Notes: a model not told the origin generated them from the letters alone. A stretch of 41,520 nucleotides of DNA from Candidatus Contendibacter sp. (GCA_008933795.1 WBUJ01000014.1:1-41520), one strand, 5' to 3'; positions 7,643 through 16,738 are shown, counted from the stretch's first letter. Program-made: numbers and translations.

Positions 7643-7975
7643 CTATTGATCCCACATCACGTCGCATTTCGCCGTTACGGAGGCTTCCAGCAACTCGATC
7701 AATGGTAAGGCGCGATGCGTTAAATTGACCGTGCGCTCGCCCGAGTCGTCGCCGTCTTGAGCGCTGTCCGATTCGTCATCGACCGTTGCTTTATGGGCCA
7801 CTGCTTTATGGGCCGCGATGGCCTTTCTTAAGTGATCGAGCGCCATCGGAACCTCTTCAGCCAAGAGCGCGCCCGGCACGGTTCCGCTGTGTCCCATCAG
7901 TTTGAGCAGGTTGACTGCGATATCGCCGAACATCATGATATCGGCGTGCGCTTTGCTTCGAAAGGTCACGATCAT
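7643..7975 (-). CDS. DUF1840 protein
   Basis: 110 residues. The N-terminus MIVTFRSKAHADIMMFGDIAVNLLKLMG-like segment with HSGTVPGALLAEEVP is the DUF1840 signature: a small cytosolic protein of unknown function found in beta- and gammaproteobacteria. ATG at 7975 is preceded (minus strand) by GAGGAGG seven bases away, which decides the start over a longer reading frame beginning at 8026. The middle (about 65-85) is a low-complexity acidic linker. Confidence 0.85.
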   Translation of the reverse strand: MIVTFRSKAHADIMMFGDIAVNLLKLMGHSGTVPGALLAEEVPMALDHLRKAIAAHKAVAHKATVDDESDSAQDGDDSGERTVNLTHRALPLIELLEASVTAKCDVMWDQ

Positions 7976-8139
7976 CAAAACCTCCTCGGGGTAGTCTTTA
8001 CCAGTAAGAATTAGCATACTACGCACTCATGAATGAGTATGTGCGCTAAAGCACAGACGCTTCCAGTAGGGTAATGGTAATTTTCACCTTCCATAATACC
8101 AGCAATGTGGGTTCAGGCTGCCGAACGAGGAGAAGCGAG

Positions 8140-8373
8140 ATGACCAATCCCTGGCTGAAGAAGAACCCGTTCATGAGCCTCTGGTTGAGCGGGGTGAACG
8201 CTGTTACCGGCTCGATGCGCGGCCACGCCGCAGCGCAAGCCAAGCGTCAGGCTTCAGCCGCCAAGCGCCAGTCTGCGGCTGCGATGACGAAGGCTAAGAA
8301 GGACATCCTCAGTCTTTGGAGCGGCGCGCTGGCGCCTTTTCCGTCGGTGAAGAGTAAGAAGAAAAGCCGGTAG
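8140..8373 (+). CDS. Small basic protein, unknown function
   Basis: 77 residues from ATG 8140, with GAGGAGA just before it; a longer reading frame starts at 8074 without a ribosome site. The sequence (MTNPWLKKNPFMSLWLSG..) has a hydrophobic patch near the N-terminus, then an Ala/Lys/Arg/Gln-rich helix (about 27-55) and a lysine-rich end. It looks like small basic proteins near polyhydroxyalkanoate or stress genes in other proteobacteria, but I do not recognise the family with confidence. Nucleic-acid or granule binding is possible. Confidence 0.6.
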   Translation: MTNPWLKKNPFMSLWLSGVNAVTGSMRGHAAAQAKRQASAAKRQSAAAMTKAKKDILSLWSGALAPFPSVKSKKKSR

Positions 8374-8576
8374 GCCTTCCCTAGGCCGGCACGGCTGGTC
8401 GCAGGCGCCTCAACGCGATGTGATTTTTTGCCACTGTGTTCGCTAGCGCACTGAACTATGCCTGACACGCGCCTATGCTGTGTGGGCCGAGTGCGACATA
8501 CCGAGTCATACCGGTTTGTTCGCGGACGTCTCGCAGTCATCCGCGCCACGCTTTTCCACTTCCATCAGGATTCCCC

Positions 8577-8828
8577 ATGAACCGTTCGATGTTGATGCTA
8601 GCGCTGCTCGCCACGCTTAGTTTGGCCGCTTGTGACAGACCCACCGTAGTCAATGTTCCCGCCACACCCGCCGCTGTACCCGGACCCGCGGGTCCGCCGG
8701 GCGCCACCGGCGATCCAGGTAGCAAGGGCGCCACCGGCAATACCGGCAACAAGGGCGAAACCGGCAAGTCCGGCGAGGGCGCCACGGTGATCGTGATGCC
8801 GCCCGCGCCTTCAGCGCCACCGAAATAA
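8577..8828 (+). CDS. Lipoprotein with collagen-like Gly-X-Y repeats
   Basis: 83 residues. The signal peptide MNRSMLMLALLATLSLAAC ends in the lipobox LAAC, giving a lipidated cysteine at position 19. Mature residues about 37-65 are a run of Gly-X-Y triplets (GPAGPPGATGDPGSKGATG..) followed by a hydrophobic TVIVMPP end rich in proline. Collagen-like stretches can trimerise into triple helices, so this may be a small fibrous outer-membrane lipoprotein. The run of about ten triplets is short. The downstream gene is DUF3309. Confidence 0.75.
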   Translation: MNRSMLMLALLATLSLAACDRPTVVNVPATPAAVPGPAGPPGATGDPGSKGATGNTGNKGETGKSGEGATVIVMPPAPSAPPK

Positions 8829-8860
8829 ATCGACTCACTCACCACTTCGAGGAGAAGGCC

Positions 8861-9019
8861 ATGAGCTTGGGAACCCTCTTGCTGATCGTTCTGATCCTGA
8901 TGCTGATCGGCGTCATTCCAACTTGGCCGCACAGCCGAAGCTGGGGCTACGCGCCCAGTGGCGTGTTGGGATTGGTGGTGGTCATCATCATCGTGCTGTT
9001 GTTGCTGGGGCGGATTTGA
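8861..9019 (+). CDS. DUF3309 small membrane protein
   Basis: 52 residues from ATG 8861, with GAGGAGAAGG directly before it. Two hydrophobic helices flank the family signature PTWPHSRSWGYAPSG; the second helix ends LLLLGRI. This is the complete DUF3309 pattern. Function unknown; commonly found among stress-related small envelope genes. Too short for many gene finders. Confidence 0.9.
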   Translation: MSLGTLLLIVLILMLIGVIPTWPHSRSWGYAPSGVLGLVVVIIIVLLLLGRI

Positions 9020-9219
9020 CGGGTTGTTCTTTCTCTGGTGCTCGGGGCGGGTGCGATCGCGCTCGAGCGCTCCGCTAATGGGCGTGGTCGTTTTGGCGCT
9101 CCGCCTCGCTGGGCTTGGCGTCTTCTGCCGGCGCGACGTTGCTGGCAGCTTTCGTCAACGGCATATTCATCGGCCAGCATGGCCGTGGAATCCCCACCAC
9201 AGACGCAAGACTCGATGCG

Positions 9220-9698
9220 GGGGTAGCTGGCCCTTACCCCGATGGGTTCTCACCGCGTTCGGAATCAAACCCGTCGGTCCAGTCCAATGGAACTTTCAAT
9301 CATTTTATCTCTATGGTGCAGTTGAGCCACTGAGCGGCGAGAATTTCTTTTTGGAATTTTCTCATTTAAATGCGGATAGTTTCCAGGTGTTTTTGAATGA
9401 ATTCTCAAAAGCTTATCCCCATAGTCTCAACGTGATTCAATTAGACAATGGTCGATTTCATTCTGCTAAAAAACTAACGATCCCTGATAATGTCGTTTTG
9501 TTGTTCCAGCCGCCTTATAGCCCCGATGTGAACCCTATTGAACGAGTCTGGCAATTCATGAAAGATAAACTGTGCTGGATCAATCTAAAAACCCTGGATG
9601 AATTGTGTAAAAAAGTTGATGAAATTATTCAATCAATTCTCCCAAGTCAGGTGGCTTCTTTAACCAGTTTTGATTTTATCTTATCCGCACTAAAGTAG
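9220..9698 (+). pseudogene. IS630-family transposase, N-terminally truncated
   Basis: The C-terminal half of a DDE transposase remains. VIQLDNGRFHSAK carries the second catalytic Asp and PPYSPDVNPIERVWQFMKD carries the final Glu. The N-terminal HTH and first Asp are missing: homology fades upstream of about 9225 into GC-rich DNA with no related reading frame. The remnant is distinctly AT-richer than its surroundings, which fits imported DNA. No intact terminal inverted repeats were found on either side. Confidence 0.85.
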
Positions 9699-9881
9699 TA
9701 AAATCTATCGGTAATTTGTATTATAACTAATCTAGCCGTAAATTTTATAACCCGATGAAATATAAAGCGCGATTATTTATAAATTAAATGAAGATATATG
9801 GATTGCTTATCATGGCCAGGCATAAAGGCAACTTTTTCGTACCATAATGAGCGGGTAATCCTCCACCGGAGCAACCGCCCC

Positions 9882-11054
9882 ATGTCGATGATCCGAGTCC
9901 CGTCCGCCTGGATGCGCGGCGGCACCAGCAAGGGCCTGTTCCTCGATCCCGCCGACCTGCCCACCGATCCGACGCGACGGGATGCCTTGTTGCTGCGCGC
10001 CCTCGGCAGCCCCGACCCCTATGGAACCCAGATGGACGGTCTGGGCGGGGCTACTTCCAGCACCAGCAAGGTGGCGTTGGTGTCCCGCTCGACCCGACCG
10101 GGCTTCGATCTGGACTACCGCTTCGGCGCGGTGGCGGTGGGCGAGGCGGTGATCGACTGGTCCGGCAATTGCGGCAATCTCAGCGCCGCGGTCGGCGTGT
10201 TCGGCTTGAACCGTGGCTTGGTCGCCGCGCCCGCCGACGGCATCGCCACGCTGCGCATCTGGCAAGCCAATCTCGGCCAGACCATCCTCGCGCACCTGCC
10301 GGTACATGACGGGCAAGCCGTGGAAGACGGCGATTTCCGTCTGGCCGGCGTCGCGTTTCCGGGCGCCGAGATCGTCCTCGATTTCCTCGATCCCGGCGGC
10401 GAAACCGCCCTGCTGCCCACCGGCCAGCCGACCGACCGGCTGGAAATACCGGAACTCGGCGTCATTGAGGCCAGCCTGATCAACGCCGGCAATCCCACGA
10501 TTTTCGTCCGCGCCACCGATCTCGGCCTGACCGGTACGGAAAGTCCGGCCGATTTCAACCGGGATGCTACCCTGCTGGCTCGCTGCGAAGCGATTCGCGC
10601 CCATGGCGCGGTCGCCATGGGACTGGCCGCCCGCGCCGAGGACGCCACCGCCCATCGTCCTCACACCCCCAAGCTGGCTTTCGTCGCTCCGGCCCGCGAC
10701 TATCGGGCCACCGACGGTTCCCCCGTCGCCGCGAGCGCCGTGGACCTCGTCGCCCGCATCCTGTCCATGGGCAAACCGCATCACGCCTTTACCGCCACCG
10801 GCGCGGTGGCCCTGGCGGTAGCGGCGATGTTGCCCGGCAGTTTGGCGCGGAACGCTCTGGGCGCTCCCCTTGTCGCCGGGTCGGAAGTCCGGATCGGCCA
10901 CGCGGCCGGGGTGATGGCGGTCGGCGCCACGGTGATGGTCGACCACGGCCGGTGGCGGGCGGAGAAGGTCATCCTGCGGCGCAGCGCCCGCCGGTTGATG
11001 GAGGGTTGGGTCTGGATACCCGATGACAGCCAAGCCGAACTTTCGGGAGGGTAA
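9882..11054 (+). CDS. prpF: PrpF-family isomerase (2-methylaconitate isomerase-like)
   Basis: 390 residues with the duplicated diaminopimelate-epimerase fold of PrpF. The N-terminal MRGGTSKGLF signature is present, as are K63 (TSKVALV) and C97 (SGNCGNLS), 34 residues apart like K73 and C107 of Shewanella PrpF. A GHAAGVM motif sits near the end. PrpF isomerises trans-2-methylaconitate to cis-2-methylaconitate in propionate breakdown, but acnD, prpB and prpC are not in the window, so another tricarboxylate substrate is possible. ATG 9882 is chosen over an upstream extension that has no family similarity. The next gene starts five bases after its stop. Confidence 0.85.
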   Translation: MSMIRVPSAWMRGGTSKGLFLDPADLPTDPTRRDALLLRALGSPDPYGTQMDGLGGATSSTSKVALVSRSTRPGFDLDYRFGAVAVGEAVIDWSGNCGNLSAAVGVFGLNRGLVAAPADGIATLRIWQANLGQTILAHLPVHDGQAVEDGDFRLAGVAFPGAEIVLDFLDPGGETALLPTGQPTDRLEIPELGVIEASLINAGNPTIFVRATDLGLTGTESPADFNRDATLLARCEAIRAHGAVAMGLAARAEDATAHRPHTPKLAFVAPARDYRATDGSPVAASAVDLVARILSMGKPHHAFTATGAVALAVAAMLPGSLARNALGAPLVAGSEVRIGHAAGVMAVGATVMVDHGRWRAEKVILRRSARRLMEGWVWIPDDSQAELSGG

Positions 11055-11059
11055 CCACC

Positions 11060-12208
11060 ATGTACTCATCCACCGCCAACATTCGCGCCCTGATGGCCGA
11101 TTTTCACATCGCCGGCATGATGTTGCGTTACAGCAGCTTCATTCCCCGGCTTTACAACCTATGCCGGTCGCTCGGCTTCGAATCGGGCAAGATTATGCCC
11201 TCCCGGGCGTTCTGCTCGGACGAGAGCCAAGGCTATCCCATCATCCTGATCACCAAGCACTTTGGAGTATTCCCGTTCAATCATGGCCAGGTCGGCGGCA
11301 TCGTGGCCACCGACCGCCACGCGCCCCACGCCGAGCACGGCCGGGACATGGTCATCATTCACGCCAGCCACGTGGGCTACGATCCGGAAAGCCGGATTTT
11401 TGGAACCTACCGCCGCCTGCAGAGCGAGGATCGGCATTTGACCGCTAATTGCGGCAAGATCGAAGCAGTGCTGCGCTGGTATCAGGACGAGTACGCCTTT
11501 GCCCGGGACAACATTCTGCTGGAACGTCAGGGGGAGAACTATCTCATCACCATCGACAACCAACTGCTGCGGGAGAATCGCGACGAGGGCCTGTTCCTGA
11601 ACCTGGAGCGCTTGGCGACGCCGGCCGCCGGTAGCGAATTCCGTCCGGTGCATTGCCAAAGCACGGCCAAGAGCCTGCTCGCCGCGCCCGAGTTGCGGCG
11701 CCAGATGGAAAAGGCCGGCTGGACCGAGGGACGGCGCGAGCCGATCGGCGACCGCCTGCTGCCGGAATACTTTCGGTTCAAGCGCGACATCCAAGGCGAC
11801 CTGGAGGGCCGCAGCCACCTGGAACAGAATCTGCTTGAGCCGATGGCCTGGATCGTGACCGCGCCGCATCCGCTGCTGACCGCCGCCCAGGTCAACACCC
11901 AGGTGGAATTCGACCGCACTTTCCGCACCATCGTCCGGGAACACGGCTACCAGGGCAAGCGGGTCCTGTATGTCTCCGGCCTCCATATCGACATCTCGCC
12001 CCAGGCCGGCCAGCGTTTCCCACTGACCAAGTTCGTGCCCTGGGCCGCCTTCGTGCAGCAGCCGGATGGCTCCCACGAAACCTGGGAGCAGCTCGAACTG
12101 CTGGCGCGGTTGCGGGAACAGCCCAGCACGAACCCCGACCAGATCGACCTGGAAGGCGTGATTCATCAGATGGAACAGACCGATGAAGTTCGCGTTGAGG
12201 CGTCCTGA
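11060..12208 (+). CDS. Probable LCIB/LCIC-type carbonic anhydrase domain protein
   Basis: 382 residues, start supported by GGAGGG at 11046-11051. The N-terminal half shows a pattern known from limiting-CO2-inducible B/C proteins: a Cys in AFCSDES (C52, with D54 next to it), FGVFPF near 70, HASHVGYDPES (H104), then TANCGK (C131). In LCIB-type enzymes two Cys and one His hold the zinc and an Asp-Arg pair gates it. The C-terminal half (about 200-382) I do not recognise. Hydration of CO2 to bicarbonate is the expected reaction, but assignment rests on motif pattern only. It forms an operon with prpF. Confidence 0.65.
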   Translation: MYSSTANIRALMADFHIAGMMLRYSSFIPRLYNLCRSLGFESGKIMPSRAFCSDESQGYPIILITKHFGVFPFNHGQVGGIVATDRHAPHAEHGRDMVIIHASHVGYDPESRIFGTYRRLQSEDRHLTANCGKIEAVLRWYQDEYAFARDNILLERQGENYLITIDNQLLRENRDEGLFLNLERLATPAAGSEFRPVHCQSTAKSLLAAPELRRQMEKAGWTEGRREPIGDRLLPEYFRFKRDIQGDLEGRSHLEQNLLEPMAWIVTAPHPLLTAAQVNTQVEFDRTFRTIVREHGYQGKRVLYVSGLHIDISPQAGQRFPLTKFVPWAAFVQQPDGSHETWEQLELLARLREQPSTNPDQIDLEGVIHQMEQTDEVRVEAS

Positions 12209-12233
12209 ACCGGTCGCCAAGGGGGCGGAGGGG

Positions 12234-12473
12234 TCAGGCGAAAGGCGCGAACGCCGGCGGATCGCAGTCCGGCAGCCCGACCTCCCGCAGGATCCGACTC
12301 CAAAGTTCGGGTAGGGTCAGGTCGAGCGTCTGACACGCCTCGTCCAGACTGACGTAATGGTGTCGCACCAGGAAACGGCTGGCGGCTGACTCGACGGCGT
12401 GTCGGTCGTTCAGGGGCAAATCCTCGAAGCGCATGGCGGGTCTCGGCTCGGTGAGTTGGACATCGTTCGCCAT
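12234..12473 (-). CDS. Small protein of unknown function
   Basis: 79 residues. No recognised family. The middle (HHYVSLDEACQTLDLTLPEL) looks like a short helical, helix-turn-helix-like unit and the end is proline-rich. No clear ribosome site precedes ATG 12473; M14 (12434) is an alternative. It follows the hydrolase gene on the same strand with 43 bases between, so it may be co-transcribed. Confidence 0.5.
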   Translation of the reverse strand: MANDVQLTEPRPAMRFEDLPLNDRHAVESAASRFLVRHHYVSLDEACQTLDLTLPELWSRILREVGLPDCDPPAFAPFA

Positions 12474-12516
12474 TTCATAGGACCCGTCCGAAGCTGTCCA
12501 GCGGCCATGCTCCCGC

Positions 12517-13338
12517 TCAATGCCGCGCCGCGTTCAACCAGTCCAGGACCTCATCCCACCAAGCCGCCGTCGGATGGGCCGGCCAACTGTTGTGGCCTGC
12601 TTCCGGAAAGATCCAGCGCCGTTTCGGCTCGCGCAGCCCCTCATACAGGCGCTGGCTATGCCGCGCCGGGATGATCTCGTCCCGTTCGGCGACCAGAATC
12701 GCCGCCGGTCCCGGATACTGGCTCAGGTTGTCCCGGTTGTCGTAGCGGTCGCGCAGCAACCAGCGCGCCGGCAGATACCAGTACAGGGCTTGCGCCAGAT
12801 CCGGCAGGCTGTCCCAAGGCGTGATCAGCGCCACGCCGGCGACCGGCAACGCGCGGTCGGCCGCTACCGCCGCCGCCACGCCGGCCCCGAGCGATTCGCC
12901 CCAGAGCCATAGCGGGCCGCCGAATTCCGCAAGCGCCCGCCGGGCGGTTTCCCGGCCATCGGCCACGAAGGACGACTCGCCGAGTTCCCCGGCCCGCCCC
13001 CCGTAGCCCGGATACTCGGCCAGGATCGCCCGATAGCCCCGGCGTTCCAGCGCCGTCAGGTAGTAGCCCCGGTCGCGGGCGCTGCCGGCGTTGCCATGGA
13101 ACACCACCACCGTGCCGCGCATCGGGGCGTGTTGATTCGAGCCGGCGCTGACATAACCCCGGAACGCAGGTCCGCTCCCCGCCGGCCAGATCGCCAGCAT
13201 CGACCCATCCGCTAGGCGCAATTCGTCGGCCGGGGGCGGCGCGGGGTTGGGAAAATACAACATTCGCTTCTGGTTCAGGGCGATGATCCCGACCAACAGC
13301 AGATAACCGCCCACGATCAGGCAAAGTAGGATTCGCAT
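12517..13338 (-). CDS. Membrane-anchored alpha/beta hydrolase (Bem46/YfhR-like)
   Basis: 273 residues. Residues 3-22 form one membrane helix, followed by a hydrolase fold: oxyanion region FHGNAGSA, nucleophile elbow GESLG, Asp in ERDEIIP and His in AGHNSW. This layout is that of YfhR/ABHD13-type hydrolases; the substrate is unknown. GGAG lies about nine bases before the ATG. It is 51 bases downstream of the PQQ-dehydrogenase gene on the same strand, probably one transcript. Confidence 0.88.
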   Translation of the reverse strand: MRILLCLIVGGYLLLVGIIALNQKRMLYFPNPAPPPADELRLADGSMLAIWPAGSGPAFRGYVSAGSNQHAPMRGTVVVFHGNAGSARDRGYYLTALERRGYRAILAEYPGYGGRAGELGESSFVADGRETARRALAEFGGPLWLWGESLGAGVAAAVAADRALPVAGVALITPWDSLPDLAQALYWYLPARWLLRDRYDNRDNLSQYPGPAAILVAERDEIIPARHSQRLYEGLREPKRRWIFPEAGHNSWPAHPTAAWWDEVLDWLNAARH

Positions 13339-13389
13339 CGAACGGACTCCATCGTCGTCGAGTCGTGTTGCCGGACGTCCAGCTCCGTT

Positions 13390-14520
13390 TCATCGCGCCG
13401 CCGGCTCCAGGCGGGCAATGACCCCCCCGCTGGAGTCCGTCAGCAGATAAAGATAACCATCGGGTCCATCGCGCACGTCGCGGATGCGGCCCAGCGATCC
13501 CTTCAACAGCCGTTCTTCCTTCACCGGCTTCTCGCCATCGAACCGTAGCCGCACCAGCATCTGGTCCTTGAGCGCGCCGACGAACAGGTCGCCGCGCCAG
13601 CGCGGAAACCGGTCGCCCTGGTAGAACGCCAAACCCGACGGCGCGATGGACGGGACCCAGACGTGCAGCGGCTGTTCCATGCCCGGCTTTCGAGTACCCT
13701 CGCCGATTTTGGTGCCGATGACGTACTCGACGCCGTAGGTGATGACCGGCCAACCGTAGTTGCGACCGGCGCGGATCACATTCACCTCGTCGCCGCCCTG
13801 GGGACCGTGTTCGTGCGTCCAGAGTTCGCCGGTGACCGGATGCCGCGCCGCGCCCTGCACGTTGCGATTGCCCAGCGAATAAATCTCCGGACGGGCGCCA
13901 GCCCGGTTCACGAACGGATTGTCGGCGGGAATCTGGCCGTCGTCGCGCAGCCGCACGATTTTGCCGGCCAAGTCGTCCAGTCTTTGCGCCCGCTCCATTT
14001 CGCCCCGGTCGCCCAGCGTGATGTAGAGATGGCCCTGCCGGTCGAACACCAGCCGCGAGCCGAAGTGTCGCCCGGCGCCGGACTTGGGTTGCTGGCGGAA
14101 CAGCACTTTTACATCCTCCAGCCGGTGATCCACCAGCCGGCCGCGCGCCACTTCGGTGCCGATACCACCCTCGCCCCGCGCCGCGTAGGACAGGTACACC
14201 AGACCGTTCTCGGCGAACTGGGGATGCAGCGCCACATCCAGCAAGCCGCCCTGGCCTTGGGCGGCGATGGGCGGTAGACCCTCCACTGGTCGGGGGTCTA
14301 GGGTTCCATCGGCGGCCGCCAGGCGCAGCCGGCCCGGACGCTCGGTGACCAGAAAGCGGCCGTCGGGCAGGAACGCCAAGCTCCACGGATACTCGAGTCC
14401 ACGGGTCACGATCACCACGCGAAAGTCATGCTCCTCGCTGGAAATCACCGGTTCGGCGGCGTGGCCGAGCGTGACAGCGCCGATCAAGACTGCGGCGGCA
14501 AAAAGTCGGGCGAAGGTCAT
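13390..14520 (-). CDS. PQQ-dependent sugar dehydrogenase (soluble aldose dehydrogenase type)
   Basis: 376 residues from ATG 14520, which has GAGGAGAT before it; a longer frame to 14550 lacks this. A signal peptide (FARLFAAAVLIGAVTLGHA) indicates export to the periplasm. The rest is a six-bladed propeller of the GSDH family: RGLEYPWSLAFLPDG, the GRHFGSRLVFD segment holding the catalytic-type His, YSLGNRNVQG, and HEHGPQGGDEVNVI. It oxidises aldose sugars with PQQ and calcium. No PQQ biosynthesis genes are in view. It is divergently transcribed from thiO. Confidence 0.9.
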   Translation of the reverse strand: MTFARLFAAAVLIGAVTLGHAAEPVISSEEHDFRVVIVTRGLEYPWSLAFLPDGRFLVTERPGRLRLAAADGTLDPRPVEGLPPIAAQGQGGLLDVALHPQFAENGLVYLSYAARGEGGIGTEVARGRLVDHRLEDVKVLFRQQPKSGAGRHFGSRLVFDRQGHLYITLGDRGEMERAQRLDDLAGKIVRLRDDGQIPADNPFVNRAGARPEIYSLGNRNVQGAARHPVTGELWTHEHGPQGGDEVNVIRAGRNYGWPVITYGVEYVIGTKIGEGTRKPGMEQPLHVWVPSIAPSGLAFYQGDRFPRWRGDLFVGALKDQMLVRLRFDGEKPVKEERLLKGSLGRIRDVRDGPDGYLYLLTDSSGGVIARLEPAAR

Positions 14521-14628
14521 GGGTCGATCTCCTCGTTGTTTCTCGCTCACTGCGGGAAGCCATTAAATCTAGCGAGACTTGGTATCATTCACCATCTATT
14601 TTGGATCATCAGACACAGAGAGAACGAT

Positions 14629-15729
14629 GTGCGCTCCTACCAAATCGCCGTGATCGGCGCGGGAATTACCGGACTGACCCAAGCCTTGTGGTTACAGCGC
14701 CAAGGCCATCAGATCAGCCTGTTCGAGCGGGGCAGCGAACGCCTGGATCACCACTGTAGCCATGTTGGAGCCGGAATGCTGGCGCCTTACTGCGAATTGA
14801 GCGAGGCGGAAGATGAGGTGGCGCATTGGGGCGCAGCCGCGTTCCAATTGTGGCAAGCGGTCGCTCCGACCTTGGCGCAGCCGGTTCATATGACCTGCGA
14901 GGGAACGCTGGTGGTCGCCCATCATCGGGATCGGGCGGGGATGCAGCATCTGGCCGAGCGCGTCAACCATGCGGGTTTTGGCGCACACCTGCAATGGCTG
15001 CAACGTGATGCGTTACGCGAGTTGGAGCCGGAACTGGAAGGCCGCTTTGCGGAAGGGCTGTACTTCGCTCCCGAAGGCGAGATCGACCCGCGTTCGCTGT
15101 TGCCAGCTTTGGTCGAGACGCTGCGCCAGAATGGCGCACGGCTGAACTTTATGACTGAGGTGGAAGACTTGACACCGGGGGAGATTACCGTGCGGGGCGT
15201 GCGCCATGCCTTTGACTGGGTGCTGGATTGTCGGGGGCTGGCGGCGCGTGAGCAGATGAGCGATTTGCGCGGGGTGCGCGGCGAGATCATTACTTTACGC
15301 ACCCGCGAGGTTCATTTGCGCCGCCCCATCCGAATGATGCACCCGCGCTATCCGCTGTATATCGTGCCGCGCCCTGACCATCGCTTTGTGGTCGGCGCGA
15401 CCAGCCTGGAAAGCGACTCGCTGCGACCCGCCACCGTTCGCTCTACCTTGGAACTGCTGTCGGCGGCTTACGCTTTGCACCCGGCCTTTGCCGAAGCGGA
15501 AGTTGTCGAAATGAACACCCAGTGCCGACCGGCGTTGCCGGATCATCTGCCGCGCATCGTGCAACACGACACGCTGCTGCGAATCAATGGTTTGTACCGC
15601 CACGGCTACATGCTAAGCCCGTTGCTGGCGGAGACGGTCGCGGCGTTTATCGGTGAGCAGCCCCGCCCGGCGGCAACGGCAAAACTGTGGCAGTCTACCG
15701 GCCCTGCCATCGAAAGAGGACGCGCATGA
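14629..15729 (+). CDS. thiO: Glycine oxidase ThiO
   Basis: 366-residue FAD-dependent oxidase (DAAO family) making dehydroglycine (glycine imine) from glycine with oxygen for the thiazole of thiamine. The N-terminal dinucleotide motif is IGAGITGLTQALWL; GAGMLAP and the C-terminal NGLYRHGYMLSPLLAE are family marks. The start is GTG 14629 with AGAGAG before it, since the overlapping ATG at 14627 is out of frame. It opens a five-gene thiazole cluster and overlaps thiS by ATGA. Using ThiO rather than ThiH points to aerobic thiazole synthesis. Confidence 0.92.
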   Translation: MRSYQIAVIGAGITGLTQALWLQRQGHQISLFERGSERLDHHCSHVGAGMLAPYCELSEAEDEVAHWGAAAFQLWQAVAPTLAQPVHMTCEGTLVVAHHRDRAGMQHLAERVNHAGFGAHLQWLQRDALRELEPELEGRFAEGLYFAPEGEIDPRSLLPALVETLRQNGARLNFMTEVEDLTPGEITVRGVRHAFDWVLDCRGLAAREQMSDLRGVRGEIITLRTREVHLRRPIRMMHPRYPLYIVPRPDHRFVVGATSLESDSLRPATVRSTLELLSAAYALHPAFAEAEVVEMNTQCRPALPDHLPRIVQHDTLLRINGLYRHGYMLSPLLAETVAAFIGEQPRPAATAKLWQSTGPAIERGRA

Positions 15730-15926
15730 TCATTGAAGTCAATGGCGAGAAAAAACAATTGGATCAGCAACAGGTTCTGGCGGAGGCCATCACTCATTGG
15801 GGTTATGAATGCGCGTTGATTGCGGTGGCGCACAATGATGAATTCGTGCCGCGCAGTCGCTATACCGCGATTCAGCTTCAGGACGGGGATCGCCTGGAAA
15901 TTGTCGCCCCGATGCAAGGAGGTTGA
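15726..15926 (+). CDS. thiS: Sulfur carrier protein ThiS
   Basis: 66-residue ubiquitin-fold sulfur carrier ending in Gly-Gly (APMQGG), which is adenylated by ThiF and turned into a thiocarboxylate. The start ATG 15726 overlaps the thiO stop. [12 protein letters not shown] is a typical N-terminus. The stop is next to thiG, whose ribosome site lies inside the last thiS codons. Confidence 0.93.
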   Translation: MIIEVNGEKKQLDQQQVLAEAITHWGYECALIAVAHNDEFVPRSRYTAIQLQDGDRLEIVAPMQGG

Positions 15927-15928
15927 TG

Positions 15929-16738
15929 ATGACTGCGCCGAATTGGGAAATCGGTGGCCGCGCGCTGGGTTCGCGGCTGCTGCTGGGGACGGCCCGCTAT
16001 CCGTCGCTAGCGGTGTTGCAACAGGCGATCCACGCCTCGGGCGCCGCCATCGTAACGGTCTCGCTGCGGCGGGAATCGGCCTCGGGTCGCGCTGGAAGCC
16101 AGTTCTGGAGGACCATTAAGGAATTGGGCGTCCAGGTGTTGCCGAATACCGCTGGCTGCAAAACCGTGAAGGAAGCGGTGACGACGGCGGAAATGGCGCG
16201 GGAAGTGTTCGAGACGCCGTGGCTGAAACTGGAAGTGATCGGCGACGATTACACCTTGCAACCGCATCCGTTCCTGTTGGTTGAAGCGGCAGAAGCACTG
16301 TGCCGGCGCGGCTTTGAGGTGTTCCCGTACACCACTGAGGATTTAGTGGTCGCCGAGCGGCTGATTCAAGCCGGCTGCAAGATTCTGATGCCGTGGGGCG
16401 CGCCGATTGGATCGGGACAGGGCTTGAATAATCCCTATGCGTTGCGAACCTTGCGCGCCCGTTACCCCGAAATCTCGCTAATCGTCGATGCCGGCATCGG
16501 CAAACCTTCCCATGCGATCCAGGCGATGGAGATGGGCTACGACGGGGTGTTGGTCAACACTGCGGTGGCTCGCGCCACCGATCCGGTGCAAATGGGACGC
16601 GCGTTCGGGCTGGCGGTTGCAGCCGGACGGTTGGCTTACCTCGCCGGCGCGATGCTGACTCAAGAAATGGCGGAACCGAGCACGCCGGTCACCGGAACTC
16701 CGTTCTGGCACTCGGCGCCACCGGAACCCACAAAATGA
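15929..16738 (+). CDS. thiG: Thiazole synthase ThiG
   Basis: 269-residue TIM-barrel synthase joining deoxyxylulose 5-phosphate, glycine imine and ThiS thiocarboxylate. The Schiff-base lysine is K100 in [35 protein letters not shown] and [10 protein letters not shown] are hallmark segments. ATG 15929 has AAGGAGG (15916-15922) at good spacing; ATG 15926 is an alternative. The stop overlaps thiE by ATGA. Confidence 0.95.
   Translation: MTAPNWEIGGRALGSRLLLGTARYPSLAVLQQAIHASGAAIVTVSLRRESASGRAGSQFWRTIKELGVQVLPNTAGCKTVKEAVTTAEMAREVFETPWLKLEVIGDDYTLQPHPFLLVEAAEALCRRGFEVFPYTTEDLVVAERLIQAGCKILMPWGAPIGSGQGLNNPYALRTLRARYPEISLIVDAGIGKPSHAIQAMEMGYDGVLVNTAVARATDPVQMGRAFGLAVAAGRLAYLAGAMLTQEMAEPSTPVTGTPFWHSAPPEPTK

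Noticed and set aside
8958..9219. N-terminal part of the IS630 transposase
   Set aside because: The open frame continues upstream but overlaps the DUF3309 gene and shows no transposase similarity, so only the part from about 9220 is taken as the remnant.
14521..14628. TPP riboswitch before thiO
   Set aside because: No THI-box consensus segments can be placed in the short gap.
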